From: Saccharopolyspora shandongensis
Lineage (GTDB): Bacteria; Actinomycetota; Actinomycetes; Mycobacteriales; Pseudonocardiaceae
DNA: 64,000 nucleotides
Direction of reading: 5' to 3'
Assembly (NCBI RefSeq): GCF_900106995.1
Contig: NZ_FNOK01000003.1
Coordinates: forward strand, 124,001-188,000
In this document: piece after piece, positions 44,772 to 57,694 of the stretch
Position numbering within the stretch: the stretch's first letter is position 1
How the letters are laid out: every line of letters begins with the position of its first letter
Program-made: the position numbers and the translations under genes
The notes under the pieces: model-generated
Databases searched by the model: none
The model's input: only the letters and a program-made list of their open reading frames with translations
Told to the model about the DNA's origin: nothing

Positions 44772-47060
44772 TTGTCCAAGGCCCGAGCAGATCGGGATGC
44801 CGTCCGCACGCAGGAGATCGCAGCCGAGCAGCAGTACCTCTCGATGCTGTACGCGAAGCTCGACGCGCTGCGGCAGGAAACCACGCAGCGCCTGAAGAAC
44901 ACGCTGCGGGACAGCGGCGGGCCGCCGCAGGCGCGCACCGAGCGCGACATCTCCACCAGGATGTACACCGACAAGCTCACCCAGCTGAGCGCGGTGGAGC
45001 ACGGGATGTGCTTCGGGCGGCTGGACCTCGACGGCGGCGAGACGTTCCACGTCGGCCGTCTCGGGCTGTTCGACGAGGACAACGAGTACGAGCCGCTGCT
45101 GCTGGACTGGCGGGCCCCGGCGGCCCGGCCGTTCTACCTGGCCACCGCCGCCGCGCGGGACGGCGTGCGCCGCCGGCGGCACCTGCGCACCAGCTGGCGG
45201 AAGGTGCTCGACTACGAGGACGAGGTGCTCGACCTCGACACCGCCGAGCAGGGCAGCGACCTGGGCCTGGCCGGCGAGGCCACGCTGCTGGCCCGGCTCG
45301 ACGCCCGCCGCACCGGGCAGATGCAGGACATCGTCGCCACCATCCAGGGCGAGCAGGACCGGATCATCCGCGCCGGGATGAACGGCGTGCTGGTGGTGCA
45401 GGGCGGTCCCGGCACCGGCAAGACCGCCGTCGCGCTGCACCGCGCCGCCTTCCTGCTGTACACCTTCCGCGAGCAGCTGTCCAAGCGCGGCGTGCTGGTG
45501 GTCGGCCCGAACCAGACGTTCCTCCGCTACATCGGGCAGGTCCTGCCGTCGCTGGGCGAAACCGGCGTGCTGCTGTCCACTGTGGGCGGTCTCTACCCGG
45601 GGATCACGGCCACCGGCGAGGAATCCGCGCGGGCGGCGGAGATCAAGGGTCGCGCGAGCATGGTCGAGGTGCTCGCCACCGCGGCCCGCGACCGGCAGCA
45701 GGTGCCCGCCGACTACACCGAGATCACCTTCGACCGCGAGGCACTGCGCATCGACCGGCGCACCGCGACCCAGGCGCGCACCCGCGCGCGCCGCTCCCGC
45801 AAGCCGCACAACCTGGCCCGGCGGATCTTCCGCAACGAGATGTTCTCCGCGCTGACCCTGCAGGTCGCCGACCGGCTCGGCCGCGACCTGCTGGACCGCC
45901 GCGACCTCGACGACATCAACCGCGAACTGCGCGCCGACGCGGTGGTGGGCAAGGCGCTGGACGAGCTGTGGCCGGAGATCACCCCGCAGGAACTCCTGGA
46001 CGACCTGCTGTGCTCGCCGGAACTGCTGGCCTCCGCCACCCGCAAGCACCTCGACGACGCCGAACGCGACGAGCTGCTGCGCCTGCCGGGCACGCCGTGG
46101 ACGCCCGGCGACGTGCCACTGCTGGACGAACTCGCGGAGCTGCTCGGCGAGGACGACGCCCAGGCCCGGGCCGAGCGCGAACGCCAGGAGCGCGAAGAAC
46201 TCGCCTACGCGCAAGGCGTTCTGCACATCATGGAGCAGGACGAGGAGCTCGCCGACGAGGAGCGCCTGCGCGTCTCCGACGTGCTCGACGCCGAGCTGCT
46301 GGCCGAGCGGTTCCGCAGCAGCAGCGACCTGACCGCCGCCGAACGCGCGGCCGACGACCGCACGTGGACCTTCGGCCACGTCATCGTCGACGAGGCGCAG
46401 GAGCTGTCGCCGATGGCGTGGCGGGTGCTGATGCGGCGCTGCCCGAGCCGGTCGATGACGCTGGTCGGCGACGTCGCCCAGACCGGCGCCCTGGCCGGGG
46501 CCGACTCCTGGCACGAGGTGCTGCACCCGTACGTCCAGGACCGCTGGAAGCTGGTCGAGCTGACCGTCAACTACCGCACCCCGGCCGAGATCATGGCCAT
46601 CGCCGCCGACGTGCTGTCCGAAATGGACACCGACCTGGTGGCGCCGCGCTCGGTGCGCACCAGCGGGCACCGGCCGTGGACCCGCCGGATCCCGGCCGCC
46701 GACCTCGGCGCCGAGCTCCCGGCGGTGATCACCGACGAGCTGCGCGAGATCGGCGAAGGCCGGCTCGCGGTGCTGCTGCCGCCGGAGCTGCTGGCCGGGA
46801 TCGGGCCGCGGCTGGCGGAATCCCTGCCGGAGGCGGTGATCGGCACCCGACCCGACGACCTGGAAGCACCGGCGGTCCTGCTGACGGTCGACCAGGCGAA
46901 GGGCCTGGAGTTCGACTCGGTCCTGGTGGTCGACCCGGCGGCGATCGTGGCGGAGTCCGAGCGCGGCCTCAACGACCTCTACGTGGCGCTGACCCGGGCG
47001 ACGCAACGCCTCGGCGTGGTCCACCCGGACGAGCTCCCGACGGTCCTGCGCGGCATGTGA
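44772..47060 (+). CDS. helD: HelD-family RNA polymerase-associated ATPase
   Basis: 762 residues from TTG 44772, the start that has GAGGTGG upstream. The N-terminal coiled coil (about 10-70) enters the RNAP channels in known structures. Two helicase-like cores follow: Walker A GGPGTGKTAVA near 211, IVDEAQELSPMAW as motif II, TLVGDVAQTGA as motif III, and TVDQAKGLEFDSVLVVDP with YVALTRATQRL at the end. It resembles UvrD but has the HelD insert between the cores. Role: removes stalled or drug-bound RNA polymerase from DNA; some actinobacterial homologues confer rifampicin tolerance. Confidence 0.92.
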   Translation: MSKARADRDAVRTQEIAAEQQYLSMLYAKLDALRQETTQRLKNTLRDSGGPPQARTERDISTRMYTDKLTQLSAVEHGMCFGRLDLDGGETFHVGRLGLFDEDNEYEPLLLDWRAPAARPFYLATAAARDGVRRRRHLRTSWRKVLDYEDEVLDLDTAEQGSDLGLAGEATLLARLDARRTGQMQDIVATIQGEQDRIIRAGMNGVLVVQGGPGTGKTAVALHRAAFLLYTFREQLSKRGVLVVGPNQTFLRYIGQVLPSLGETGVLLSTVGGLYPGITATGEESARAAEIKGRASMVEVLATAARDRQQVPADYTEITFDREALRIDRRTATQARTRARRSRKPHNLARRIFRNEMFSALTLQVADRLGRDLLDRRDLDDINRELRADAVVGKALDELWPEITPQELLDDLLCSPELLASATRKHLDDAERDELLRLPGTPWTPGDVPLLDELAELLGEDDAQARAERERQEREELAYAQGVLHIMEQDEELADEERLRVSDVLDAELLAERFRSSSDLTAAERAADDRTWTFGHVIVDEAQELSPMAWRVLMRRCPSRSMTLVGDVAQTGALAGADSWHEVLHPYVQDRWKLVELTVNYRTPAEIMAIAADVLSEMDTDLVAPRSVRTSGHRPWTRRIPAADLGAELPAVITDELREIGEGRLAVLLPPELLAGIGPRLAESLPEAVIGTRPDDLEAPAVLLTVDQAKGLEFDSVLVVDPAAIVAESERGLNDLYVALTRATQRLGVVHPDELPTVLRGM

Positions 47061-47137
47061 AACCGTGGTGACGGGTCCGCGCAAGGCACGCCACCAAGAT
47101 CATCGAGGACGTCAGCAACCTGGGCCACAATGCCCCC

Positions 47138-47623
47138 ATGACCGATCATCAGGCTCCCGCCCGTCCACTGCTGCGCCGTCCCCAGGACGGTGAACTCATC
47201 GACGTCGCCGGTGTCGCGCACTTCTTCCGCCTCACCGGCGAGCACACGGGCGGGCACTTCGCCTTCGAGGAGTTCAGCCTGGCTCCCGGCATCATTGGTG
47301 CCAGGCCGCACGTGCACGACGGACACGACGAGTACTTCTACGTCCTTGAGGGCGATTTGACGCTCCACACCGGAGACGGCGAGGTGACGGCCGGCTCCGG
47401 ACATCTGCTCGCCGCCACTCGCGGCACCCCGCACGGCTTCCGCAACGCGGGCCTGGTCCCCGCACGCGCCCTGTGCCTCTACACCCCCGCCGGCTACGAG
47501 AACTACTTCCGCGACGTCCACGCCGCCGTGAGCGCCGGGGCCGAGGCGACCGACGAACTGCTGGCCGAATTCCGCAGCCGTTACCGGACCCGCTCCCACC
47601 AGGTTCCCCCGAACACGCCTTAG
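47138..47623 (+). CDS. Cupin-domain protein
   Basis: 161 residues. ATG 47138 begins six bases after a CACAAT box, without ribosome site, so probably leaderless. A single cupin: HVHDGHDEYFYVLEGDLTLHTGDGEV provides the metal ligands (motif 1, in short pieces) and GTPHGFRNAG is motif 2. Such proteins bind or oxidise small molecules; no pathway is indicated. The C-terminal part is helical and basic. Confidence 0.87.
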   Translation: MTDHQAPARPLLRRPQDGELIDVAGVAHFFRLTGEHTGGHFAFEEFSLAPGIIGARPHVHDGHDEYFYVLEGDLTLHTGDGEVTAGSGHLLAATRGTPHGFRNAGLVPARALCLYTPAGYENYFRDVHAAVSAGAEATDELLAEFRSRYRTRSHQVPPNTP

Positions 47624-47737
47624 CTGTGCAGTAGCTGGTGTTGATCGACGGAGTGGCTCGGCTGCTCGAACACTGCTCTCGGTCGGTCCCTGGATCGACT
47701 TCCGGATCATGCCGCCAGACTTTCCGACGACATGACG

Positions 47738-47778
47738 AAGCGCCCACCCGGCCGGATTGATACCGGATGGGCGCTTCC
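47738..47778. terminator. Bidirectional terminator between cupin gene and gltD
   Basis: Stem GAAGCGCCCA (47738-47747) with TGGGCGCTTC (47769-47778), extended after one mismatch, between convergent genes. Confidence 0.7.
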
Positions 47779-47795
47779 CTTTCGGCCCTGGAAGA

Positions 47796-49290
47796 TCACA
47801 CCGCCAGCGGGAGCGCCGTGGGGTGCACCGGCGACGGGAGCTGGGAGGCTCCGGTGAGGTGGGCGTCGACCGCGCTGGCCACCGAGCGGCCCTCCGCGAT
47901 CGCCCACACCACCAGGGACGCGCCGCGGTGCGCGTCGCCGCAGACGAACACGCCCGGCGCCGTGGTCTCCCAGTTCGAGCCGCAGCCGATGGTGCCGCGC
48001 TTGGTCAGCGAGATGCCCAGGCCGTCCAGCAGCGGCATGTGCTCGACGCCGTCGAAGCCGATGGCCAGCAGCGCCAGGTCGCAGGGGATCTCCTGGACCT
48101 CGTCGGACACCGGCACGACCTGCCGGCGGCCGTTCTCGTCGCGCTGCACCTTCACCTCGCGCAGCCGTACTGCCCGCACGTTGCCCTCGTCGTCGCCGAC
48201 GAACGCCTCGATCGCCACCGCGAACTTCCGCTCGCCGGCCTCCTCGTGCGCCGGGTAGGTGCGCAGGATGTACGGCCAGGTCGGCCACGGCGACCGGTCG
48301 TCGTCGCGGGTCGTCGGCGGCTGCGGGTAGTTGTCCAGCTGCGTCACCGAAAGCGCGCCCTGCCGGGTCGCGGTGCCGTAGCAGTCCGCGCCGGTGTCGC
48401 CGCCGCCGAGGATGATGACGTGCTTGCCCTGCGCCGAGATCGGCGTCGGGCCGTCGCCCTCGCACTCCTTGTTCGCCGGCACCAGGTGCTCCATGGCCAG
48501 GTGCACGCCCTTGAGGTCCCGCCCCGGGATCGTGGTGTCGTCACGACCGCGCAGCGCACCCACCGCGAGCACCACGGCGTCGTAACCGGCGCGCAGCTCC
48601 TCGACGGTCAGGTCGACGCCGACCTCGCAGCCGGTGATGAACCGGGTGCCCTCGGCGCGCATCTGCGCCAACCGCCGGTCCAGGACGGACTTCTCCATCT
48701 TGAACTCGGGGATGCCGTAGCGCAGCAGGCCGCCGATGCGGTCGTCGCGCTCGTACACGGTCACCTCGTGCCCCGCGCGGGTCAGCTGCTGCGCGGCCGC
48801 CAGCCCGCCCGGCCCGGAGCCGACCACGGCCACCCGCTTGCCGGAGTGCACCTCCGTCAGCCGGGCGGTGACGTAGTCGTTCGCCCAGCCGACCTCGGCG
48901 ATGGTCTCCTCGACCCGCTTGATGGCCACCGCACCGCCGGCCTCCGGCGAGATCGCCAGCACGCAGCCCGCCTCGCACGGCGCGGGGCACAGCTTGCCGG
49001 TGAACTCCGGGAAGTTGTTGGTGGCGTGCAGCCGCTCGGCGGCGTCCTGCCACTGGCCGCGGCGCACCATGTTGTTCCACTCCGGGATCAGGTTGCCCAG
49101 CGGGCAACCGGCCGAACCCGAGTGGCAGAACGGGATGCCGCAGTCCATGCACCGCGCCGCCTGCGTGGAGGTCTCCGCCTTCCGGTCCTCTGTGGACAGC
49201 GCGGCGTAGACCTCCTGCCAGTCGCCCAGCCGCTCGTCGACGGGGCGCTTGGGGGCGTCGGCCCGCGCGTGCTTCAGAAATCCCCTCGGG

Positions 49291-49298
<8 letters not shown>
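47796..49298 (-). CDS. gltD: Glutamate synthase small subunit
   Basis: 500 residues, GTG 49298 with GGAGG upstream, overlapping the gltB stop by 8 bp. The N-terminal iron-sulfur domain has cysteine motifs [14 protein letters not shown] and [10 protein letters not shown]. Then two Rossmann domains: [14 protein letters not shown] for FAD and [11 protein letters not shown] for NADPH, and a C-terminal [15 protein letters not shown]. Role: supplies electrons from NADPH to GltB for ammonia assimilation. Confidence 0.96.
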
Positions 49299-53841
<4,543 letters not shown>

Positions 53842-53968
53842 TGCGCAGACCTCCCTCGTCATTTCTCGTGCTGGAAGCCCCCGGTCAATTACTGACCTGA
53901 CTTCATGACTTCTGGGCACGGGACGACGCTGGCCCGCAGATGGCTCCAGGTGGCACGACAGAAGTTTT

Positions 53969-54091
53969 CGGGCTTTCGAAAGCCCGCTCGTGACCGGAGC
54001 GTTCAGAGAACTTTAACAGCCGCGATACCCGGAAGCAGCACTCTGGGCGTGATGCTAACCATCTTGTAGTAACACACTCGGTTGGGTTACC
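53969..54091. promoter_or_regulatory. Palindrome and inverted repeat upstream of gltB
   Basis: An 18-bp perfect palindrome CGGGCTTTCGAAAGCCCG at 53969-53986, then GTAAC/GTTAC arms at 54070-54074 and 54087-54091 separated by 12 nt. Either could be an operator for gltB; the second lies closer to the cobalamin riboswitch promoter. The rest of the 53842-54227 gap shows nothing recognisable. Confidence 0.45.
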
Positions 54092-54227
54092 GCGCTCGCG
54101 ACCGAACGCCTCCGAACACGGTCCGTCGTCAAATTTAACCGCTGGGTCGCGTCCCGGGTAGCCCCCGTGCCGCAGGACACTCCCGGACGGCGCGGACGGC
54201 CGATCTTCTCCTGATATCTTTCCTGCT

Positions 54228-54448
54228 CAGAGCGCCCGCGACGCGGGTGCTCGCGGGACGCCAGCGCCAAGCGAAACCGGTGTGAATCCGGTGCTGTGCC
54301 GCAACTGCGATGGCCCGCCCCGGGCGGGCACGAGCCAGGTCGCCTTGTGCGTGGCGTCGATGTCCGCCACTCCCGGTGCAGGGGTGCGGCTCGCTCCCGG
54401 AAGCCCGGGACCGCGCCCGCCACGCACCGGCCGAACCGTTGGGAAGAC
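54228..54448 (+). promoter_or_regulatory. Cobalamin riboswitch with expression platform
   Basis: The conserved core is plain: CGAAACCGGTGTGAATCCGG (54272-54291) with CTGTGCCGCAACTG (54294-54307), then the B12 box GAGCCAGGTCGCC (54332-54344). Beyond it GTGCGTGGCG (54347-54356) can pair perfectly with CGCCACGCAC (54418-54427), just before the ribosome site of the first gene. Binding of coenzyme B12 should shut off the transporter operon. Confidence 0.93.
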
Positions 54449-55390
54449 ATGATCGGGTTCCGCCGACTCGCCGCCCTGCTGCTCGCGATGCTCGCCCTGC
54501 TAGTCGGGGTCACCGCGTGCGCCACCCGTCCCCACTCCGAGGCTCCCGCGCCGGCCGACGACCCGGCCTCGGCCTTCCCGGTCAAGGTCGAGCTGCCCGG
54601 TCAGCCGCCCGTGACGGTCGCGCAGCAGCCGAAGCGGATCATCTCGCTGTCCCCCACCGCCACCGAGACGCTGTACGCGATCGGCGCCGGCGACCAGGTC
54701 GTCGCGGTGGACCAGTTCTCCGACTTCCCGGCGGAGGCGCCGCGCACCGACCTCACCGGCTTCACCGCGGACGCCGCCGCCGTCGGCGCGCACACCCCCG
54801 ACCTGGTCATCGCGCCGGACAGCGCCGCGAAGCTGGCGGACGGCCTGAAGGTGGTCAACGTGCCGACGCTGCTCACGCCGTCGCCGGCCACGCTGAACGA
54901 CGCCTACAAGCAGATCGAGGTGCTCGGGCAGGCCACCGGGCACACGAAGCAGGCCGCCGAGCTGGTCGACCGGATGCGCTCGGAGATCGACGAGATCGTC
55001 CGCACCACCCCGCGCCCGGCGCAGCCGCTGAGCTACTTCCACGAGGTCAGCCCGGACTACTACACCGCGACCTCGCAGAGCTTCGTCGGCAACGTCTACA
55101 GCCTGTTCGGACTGCACAACATCGCGGACCCGGCGGGCGGGAGCTTCCCGCAGCTGTCCGAGGAGCACATCGTGCAGGCCAACCCGAACGTGATCTTCCT
55201 GTCCGACGTCAAGTGCTGCCAGGTCAACGCGGCGGCGGTCGCGGCCCGGCCGGGCTGGAACACCCTGGACGCCGTGCAGCACGGCCGCGTCGTCGAACTC
55301 GACGACGACATCGCGAGCCGGTGGGGCCCGCGGGTGGTCGAGCTGGTGCGGGCGATCGCCGGCGGCGTCGCCAAGGCCCAGAACGGGTGA
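54449..55390 (+). CDS. btuF: Cobalamin ABC transporter, substrate-binding lipoprotein
   Basis: 313 residues, ATG 54449 with GGGAAG upstream. An N-terminal lipoprotein signal ends at the lipobox VTAC (cysteine about residue 24). The BtuF/FhuD-type two-lobe fold begins with PKRIISLSPTATETLYAIGAGDQVVAVD in family style. The cobalamin riboswitch in its leader makes B12 or cobinamide the likely ligand. Anchored outside the membrane, it delivers substrate to the permease encoded next. Confidence 0.9.
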   Translation: MIGFRRLAALLLAMLALLVGVTACATRPHSEAPAPADDPASAFPVKVELPGQPPVTVAQQPKRIISLSPTATETLYAIGAGDQVVAVDQFSDFPAEAPRTDLTGFTADAAAVGAHTPDLVIAPDSAAKLADGLKVVNVPTLLTPSPATLNDAYKQIEVLGQATGHTKQAAELVDRMRSEIDEIVRTTPRPAQPLSYFHEVSPDYYTATSQSFVGNVYSLFGLHNIADPAGGSFPQLSEEHIVQANPNVIFLSDVKCCQVNAAAVAARPGWNTLDAVQHGRVVELDDDIASRWGPRVVELVRAIAGGVAKAQNG

Positions 55391-56421
55391 CGAAGGCGCT
55401 CGGCGGGGCACTGAAGCAGACCAAGCTGCGCCCGCACCACCTGCTCGTCGGGGTGGCGGTGCTGCTGGCGAGCGTCCTGCTGTCGGTACTGCTCGGGGCC
55501 GCCGAGCTCGGCTGGCAGCGGGTGCTCGCCGAGATCGTCGCGCAGCTGACCGGCGGCGCCTCGCCGCTGTCCGAGCGGGAGGCGGCGATCCTCTGGCAGC
55601 TGCGGGTGCCCCGGGTCGTGCTCGGTGTGCTGGTCGGGGCGGCGCTGGCGGTGTCCGGCGCCGCCTTCCAGGGCGTGTTCCGCAACCCGCTCGCCGACCC
55701 GTACCTGCTGGGTGCGGCGGCCGGGGCCGGCCTGGCCGCCACCCTGGTGATCACCGCGGCCCCGGCGGGAGGGCCGTCGGTCCCGGTGCAGCTCGCGGCG
55801 TTCGTCGGCGCGCTCGGCGGGGTGGGCCTGACCTGGCTGGTCGGCCGCTCGGCCGGCCGGGACACGGCGACGCTGGTGCTGGCTGGGGTCGCCGTCGGCG
55901 CGTTCCTCACGGCCGGGCAGACGTTCGTGCAGCAGCTCCGCGTGGAGTCGTTGCAGCAGGTCTACATGTGGATCCTGGGGCGGCTGACCACCACCGGTTG
56001 GCGGGAAGTGCTGATCGTGCTGCCGTACCTGGCGGTCGCGGCGGTCGTGCTCTGCACCTGCGCCCGCCTGCTCGACCTGCTGGGCACCGGCGATGAGGAA
56101 GCCGCGGCGCTCGGCGTGCACCCGGGGCGGGTGCGGCTGCTGGTGCTCACCGCGGCCTCGCTGGCCACTGCCGCGGCGGTGTCGGTGGCCGGGCTGATCG
56201 GTTTCGTCGGCCTCGTGGTGCCGCACCTGGTGCGGCTGGCGATCGGCGGCAGCTTCCGGATCATCGTGCCGCTCTCCCTGCTGTTCGGCGGGGTCTTCCT
56301 GGTGCTCGCCGACATGCTCGCCCGCACCCTGCTGGCGCCCGCCGAGATCCCGATCGGCGTGATCACCGCGTTCACCGGCGCGCCGTTCTTCGCGGTCCTG
56401 CTGCACCGGAGGCGCGCATGA
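55387..56421 (+). CDS. btuC: Cobalamin ABC transporter, permease (FecCD/BtuC family)
   Basis: 344 residues, GTG 55387 overlapping the binding-protein stop (GTGA). About ten helices with FecCD signatures: WQLRVPRVVLGVLVGAALAVSGAAFQ, FRNPLADPYLLG and the coupling-loop region GLIGFVGLVVPHLVRL. It forms a homodimer channel with the ATPase that overlaps its end. Regulation is through the shared cobalamin riboswitch. Confidence 0.93.
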   Translation: MTKALGGALKQTKLRPHHLLVGVAVLLASVLLSVLLGAAELGWQRVLAEIVAQLTGGASPLSEREAAILWQLRVPRVVLGVLVGAALAVSGAAFQGVFRNPLADPYLLGAAAGAGLAATLVITAAPAGGPSVPVQLAAFVGALGGVGLTWLVGRSAGRDTATLVLAGVAVGAFLTAGQTFVQQLRVESLQQVYMWILGRLTTTGWREVLIVLPYLAVAAVVLCTCARLLDLLGTGDEEAAALGVHPGRVRLLVLTAASLATAAAVSVAGLIGFVGLVVPHLVRLAIGGSFRIIVPLSLLFGGVFLVLADMLARTLLAPAEIPIGVITAFTGAPFFAVLLHRRRA

Positions 56422-57191
56422 GCACGCTCGAAGTGCACGGCCTGTCGGCCGGATATCGGCGCAGCACGGTGATTTCCGATGTTTCGACCACTGTGGACAC
56501 CGGCGGCTGGCTGGGCATCATCGGGCCGAACGGGTCGGGCAAGTCGACACTGCTGAAGGCCGTCGCGGGCCTGGTGCGGCACGACGGCCACGTGCTGGTC
56601 GACGGCCGCCCGCTGGCGTCGCTGCGCCGCCGCGAACGGGCCCGGGCACTCGGCTACGCGCCGCAGATCCCGCAGCTGCCGATCGGCCTCACGGTTACCG
56701 ACTACGTGCTGCTCGGCCGCACCCCGCACCTCGGCGTGCTGGGCCGGGAGGGCCCCACCGACCTGGACGTGGTCCGCGCCCTGCTGGAGCGACTGGACCT
56801 GACGCGACTCGCGGACCGGGCCCTTTCGACGCTGTCCGGCGGCGAACGCCAACGTGCGGTGCTGGCCCGCGCCCTCGCCCAGCGAGCGGGCGTGCTGCTG
56901 CTCGACGAGCCGACCACCGGCCTGGACGTCGGACACGCCCAAGCCCTGCTCGACCTGGTCGACGAACTGCGCCGGGAACTGGGCACCACGGTGGTCATGA
57001 CGCTGCACGACCTGACCCTCGCCGCGCAGTACGCCGAGCGCCTGCTCCTCCTCGACGAAGGCCGCGTCGCGGCCGAAGGAACCCCGGCGGAGGTCCTGAC
57101 CCCGGCGATCCTGGCGGAGCGCTACACGGCCCGCGTCACGGTCCTGCACACCCCGGACGGCGCCCCGGTCATCGCCCCCGTCCGCGCCTGA
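56418..57191 (+). CDS. btuD: Cobalamin ABC transporter, ATP-binding protein
   Basis: 257 residues, ATG 56418 overlapping the permease stop (ATGA). Walker A GPNGSGKST at 36-44, Q-loop, signature LSGGERQRAVLARAL, Walker B LLLDEPTTGLD and the switch histidine in MTLHDL. This is the FepC/BtuD-type ATPase of iron-siderophore and cobalamin importers. It ends the transporter operon; no terminator was found before the XRE gene. Confidence 0.93.
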   Translation: MSTLEVHGLSAGYRRSTVISDVSTTVDTGGWLGIIGPNGSGKSTLLKAVAGLVRHDGHVLVDGRPLASLRRRERARALGYAPQIPQLPIGLTVTDYVLLGRTPHLGVLGREGPTDLDVVRALLERLDLTRLADRALSTLSGGERQRAVLARALAQRAGVLLLDEPTTGLDVGHAQALLDLVDELRRELGTTVVMTLHDLTLAAQYAERLLLLDEGRVAAEGTPAEVLTPAILAERYTARVTVLHTPDGAPVIAPVRA

Positions 57192-57244
57192 CCCGCCGTT
57201 CCTCTCCCGCCTCCCACGTCACTCGAACTGATCATGTTCGGGAT

Positions 57245-57276
57245 ATAGCATCGACGCGTTATCGCGTGCGCGCTAT
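57245..57276. promoter_or_regulatory. Symmetric operator ahead of the XRE gene
   Basis: ATAGC-n5-CGCG-TTAT-CGCG-n5-GCTAT, a 32-bp interrupted palindrome whose right arm overlaps a TATGTT -10-like box. It is a plausible autoregulatory site for the XRE protein. Confidence 0.5.
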
Positions 57277-57285
57277 GTTCGGAGC

Positions 57286-57333
57286 ATGTCCCGCGAAACC
57301 GGAGGTGCGGCACGACCGGAGGCCATGAGATGA
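57286..57333 (+). CDS. Short upstream ORF (15 codons) overlapping the XRE start
   Basis: ATG 57286 to TGA 57331-57333, encoding MSRETGGAARPEAMR. It starts six bases after TATGTT and ends by overlapping the XRE start codon (ATGA), so ribosomes finishing it could reinitiate on the regulator. It may be a genuine translational-coupling leader or chance. Confidence 0.4.
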   Translation: MSRETGGAARPEAMR

Positions 57334-57674
57334 CCTGGAAGAAGCTCGATCAGATCCGGCGCGAGAACCCGATCACCGACCAGGAGGAGTACGACGAGTC
57401 GTACGCGGAAGCCTCGCTGGCGTTCGAGCTGGCGCGGCTGGTGTACGGGCTGCGCACGGACGCGGGGCTGACCCAGACCGAGCTCGCGAAGCGGATGGGC
57501 ACCACGCAGTCCTCGGTCGCGCGCTGGGAGAGCGGCGGCAGCCTGCCGACCATCGACCTGCTCGACCGGCTCGGGCAGGCCGTCGGTGTCCGGCTGGAGC
57601 TGGTGGCATCGCAGCACGACCCCACCGGCTCCAAGGACTCGCCGAGCGGCGCGGTCGCCTTCGGCGCCCGCTGA
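57330..57674 (+). CDS. XRE-family helix-turn-helix protein, HigA-like
   Basis: 114 residues, ATG 57330 with GGAGG upstream. The helix-turn-helix is LTQTELAKRMGTTQSSVARWESGG (residues about 48-71, in two pieces), preceded by EEYDESYAEASLAFELARLVYGLR, as in HigA-type antitoxins. A toxin gene would normally lie just upstream, but only 138 bp separate it from the ABC ATPase, so it is an orphan. It probably binds the palindrome in its own promoter. Confidence 0.85.
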   Translation: MTWKKLDQIRRENPITDQEEYDESYAEASLAFELARLVYGLRTDAGLTQTELAKRMGTTQSSVARWESGGSLPTIDLLDRLGQAVGVRLELVASQHDPTGSKDSPSGAVAFGAR

Positions 57675-57694
57675 GCGCCTCCGGCGCCGTCCGG

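Noticed and set aside
43269..47084. A 1271-codon open frame on the minus strand opposite gntP and helD
   Set aside because: Same low-complexity antisense composition; it crosses a strong terminator and two well-supported genes.
53842..54100. GlnR box upstream of gltB
   Set aside because: GTAAC/GTTAC arms are present but the spacing does not fit the a-n6-b arrangement.
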